From: CAYWNA01 sp964459305
GTDB lineage: Bacteria; Planctomycetota; Planctomycetia; Pirellulales; Pirellulaceae
Length of the DNA stretch: 64,000 bases
Direction of reading: 5' to 3'
NCBI GenBank assembly: GCA_964459305.1
Contig: CAYWNA010000019.1
Coordinates: forward strand, 1 to 64,000
Of this stretch, positions 62,794 through 64,000 are shown in pieces. The position numbers were made by a program, and so were the translations under genes. The first letter of the stretch is position 1. Each line of letters opens with the position of its first letter. Under the pieces are notes generated by a model. It had not been told where the DNA came from and did no database searches. It was given only the letters and a program-made list of their open reading frames with translations.

Positions 62794-62911
62794 GTAGCTG
62801 GATTCGCAAGAATTCAGACGGATTACGCCCTCACCGCCTGAATTCGTTCGAATCCAGCTACGAGTCTTGTCGACGGATCCTTGCCGTCCCGCAAACTCAT
62901 TCCCGCGCCCG
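62794..62911. repeat. Dispersed palindromic repeat (family A copy 3)
   Basis: Arms 62794-62817 and 62838-62861 are complementary with 2 mismatches in 24 (GTAGCTGGATTCGCAAGAAT and onward). The tail to 62911 matches the tail of the copy at 4963-5064. It is the fullest copy of the family here. Confidence 0.85.
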
Positions 62912-63047
62912 CTGAATCCATCGTTGCGCAGCGACGTTGCCAAATCCTCCTTTGTCGTGAAGAATAGGGGCGGGTGACTCGGAGGAGCGTACCGTACAGA
63001 ACTGGTGCGCGGAGCGCACCCTCCATGTCCCGCGAAAGAGGAGTCAC

Positions 63048-64000
63048 GTGCAGTTACACAGAAACCCGACGCGTGCTGTCCGAATCGGTTCGATCACGAT
63101 CGGCGACCACAGCCCCGTGGCGGTGCAGAGCATGACGGCTACGCGCACCCAGCACGTCGATGCCACGGTCGAACAGGCGAACGCATTGGCGAAGGCCGGC
63201 GCCGATGTCGTGCGAATCGCGGTGGATAGCAGCAAAGATGCCCAAGCGTTGCAGGAAATTCGCCGTCAGACCTCCGCGAATCTCTCGGTGGATCTCCAGG
63301 AGAGCTACCGACTGGCCGAGTTGGTCGCGCCCCACGTGGACAAGATCCGCTACAACCCCGGGCACCTGTATCACCATGAACGCGAGAAACCCTGGGAGGA
63401 CAAGGTTCGCTATCTTGCCGGCGTGGCTCAAGACAACGACTGCGCCATCCGCGTCGGTGTGAACTGCGGCAGTGTCGATCCGGAGAAGAGGCACAAATTC
63501 GCCCCGGATGATCCCATCTCGCCGATGTTGGAAAGCGCACTGGATCATTGCGATCTTCTCGATTCGACCGGTTTCACGCGTTACTGCGTCTCGCTAAAAG
63601 ACTCGGACCCGGCCAAGGTAATCGAGGTTAATCAGCGATTCGCCGAGCGGCGGCCGGACGTGCCGGTACACCTGGGAGTCACCGAAGCCGGCATGCCGCC
63701 GGATGGGATCGTCAAGACCAGGATTGCCTTCGAGCAACTGATCAGCCGCGGCATCGGAGACACCATCCGAGTATCTCTGACCGTACCGAATGACAGGAAG
63801 ACCGAAGAGATCGAGGCCGGTCGCCAGATTCTGGCGGATATTGCCGCTGGCCGCGTCCGGAGCGTTGTCAGCATCCATCAGGACTCGTTGAACATCATCT
63901 CGTGCCCCAGTTGCTCGCGAGTGGAAAACGAAGCGTTCATCCAGTTGGCCCAGCAAGTCAAAGAGATGACCCGCTACGCCCAAAAACACCCCATCACGAT
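63048..64000 (+). CDS. ispG: 4-hydroxy-3-methylbut-2-enyl diphosphate synthase, N-terminal part
   Basis: The frame starts at GTG 63048, with AGAGGAG five bases upstream, and runs open for 317 codons past the window edge. IspG makes HMBPP in the MEP isoprenoid pathway. Family blocks: VAVQSMTATRT, AGADVVRIAVDS, LSVDLQESYRLA, IRYNPGHLY, IRVGVNCGS, GVTEAGMP, ISRGIGDTIRVSLT. The iron-sulfur ligands C286 and C289 are in ISCPSCSR, and the third lies beyond the window. The IRYNPG motif has His instead of the usual Asn (NPGHLY). It stands alone on the plus strand after the repeat-rich spacer. Confidence 0.93.
   Translation, partial: MQLHRNPTRAVRIGSITIGDHSPVAVQSMTATRTQHVDATVEQANALAKAGADVVRIAVDSSKDAQALQEIRRQTSANLSVDLQESYRLAELVAPHVDKIRYNPGHLYHHEREKPWEDKVRYLAGVAQDNDCAIRVGVNCGSVDPEKRHKFAPDDPISPMLESALDHCDLLDSTGFTRYCVSLKDSDPAKVIEVNQRFAERRPDVPVHLGVTEAGMPPDGIVKTRIAFEQLISRGIGDTIRVSLTVPNDRKTEEIEAGRQILADIAAGRVRSVVSIHQDSLNIISCPSCSRVENEAFIQLAQQVKEMTRYAQKHPIT

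Larger units (their letters stand above)
62480..63047. other. Repeat-rich divergent spacer between hybrid kinase and ispG
   Basis: It contains the hairpin at 62552-62614 and the family A repeat at 62794-62911, plus the ispG ribosome site. No gene is supported in the remaining sequence. Confidence 0.5.

Overview
The window looks like a chromosomal piece of a planctomycete (Planctomycetota, probably Planctomycetia). I infer this from the combination of an S1 sulfatase, several secreted glycan-active proteins with Tat or Sec leaders, a DUF1559 prepilin-like protein, a CRTAC1/ASPIC-UnbV lipoprotein, a membrane hybrid kinase, a Ser/Thr kinase fused to NACHT and FGE-like domains, an HzsA-like dihaem/FGE fusion, and many dispersed inverted repeats between genes. 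No rRNA, tRNA, CRISPR array, integrase or transposase was seen.

Layout. Positions 1-9860 hold a partial Tat-exported protein, an iduronate-2-sulfatase-like sulfatase, relics of two other genes, an acetyl-xylan-esterase-like hydrolase, a large TPR/FG-GAP/ASPIC lipoprotein and a carbon-nitrogen hydrolase. Positions 9788-21753 form a same-strand 12-kb cassette bounded by 170-bp direct repeats of the hydrolase 3' end. Its first half reads as a secreted-peptide system: a LuxR-type regulator relic, a MauE-like membrane protein with a thioredoxin-like CxxC tail, a stand-alone C39 (double-glycine) peptidase, a DUF1573 protein, a Cys-rich precursor with a canonical double-glycine leader motif, and a membrane-anchored partner. 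Its second half is a glycosylation-type module: two GT39 transferases and a relic of a third, a polyprenyl-phosphate-sugar-synthase-like GT2, a methyltransferase and a DUF1559 pseudopilin-like protein.

Positions 21985-27246 carry a GH3 enzyme coupled to a DUF3754/TMEM143-like membrane protein, an SMP-30 lactonase, an HD hydrolase and a Dabb-domain protein. Positions 27619-38658 carry the kinase-NACHT-FGE protein, a GH29 alpha-L-fucosidase, a Gfo/Idh/MocA dehydrogenase and the HzsA-like dihaem-FGE protein. Positions 38843-54969 hold an uncharacterised protein, a radical SAM protein, a transglutaminase-like protein, a phosphoesterase with a PQQ propeller, a 5'-truncated sialidase-like gene, and two very large LamG-containing glycosidase-like proteins. 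The end carries an SGLT-family symporter, two paralogous membrane-anchored coiled-coil proteins with BRCT-like C-termini, a hybrid histidine kinase, and ispG running off the edge.

Taken together, many genes fit a scavenger of sulfated, fucosylated or amino-sugar polysaccharides (sulfatase, GH29, GH3, GH20-like, sialidase-like, esterase, symporter, sugar dehydrogenase). The part most likely to be undescribed is the cassette around 10573-14911: a putative double-glycine/C39 maturation and disulfide-formation system for a Cys-rich exported protein, next to a possible glycosylation module.
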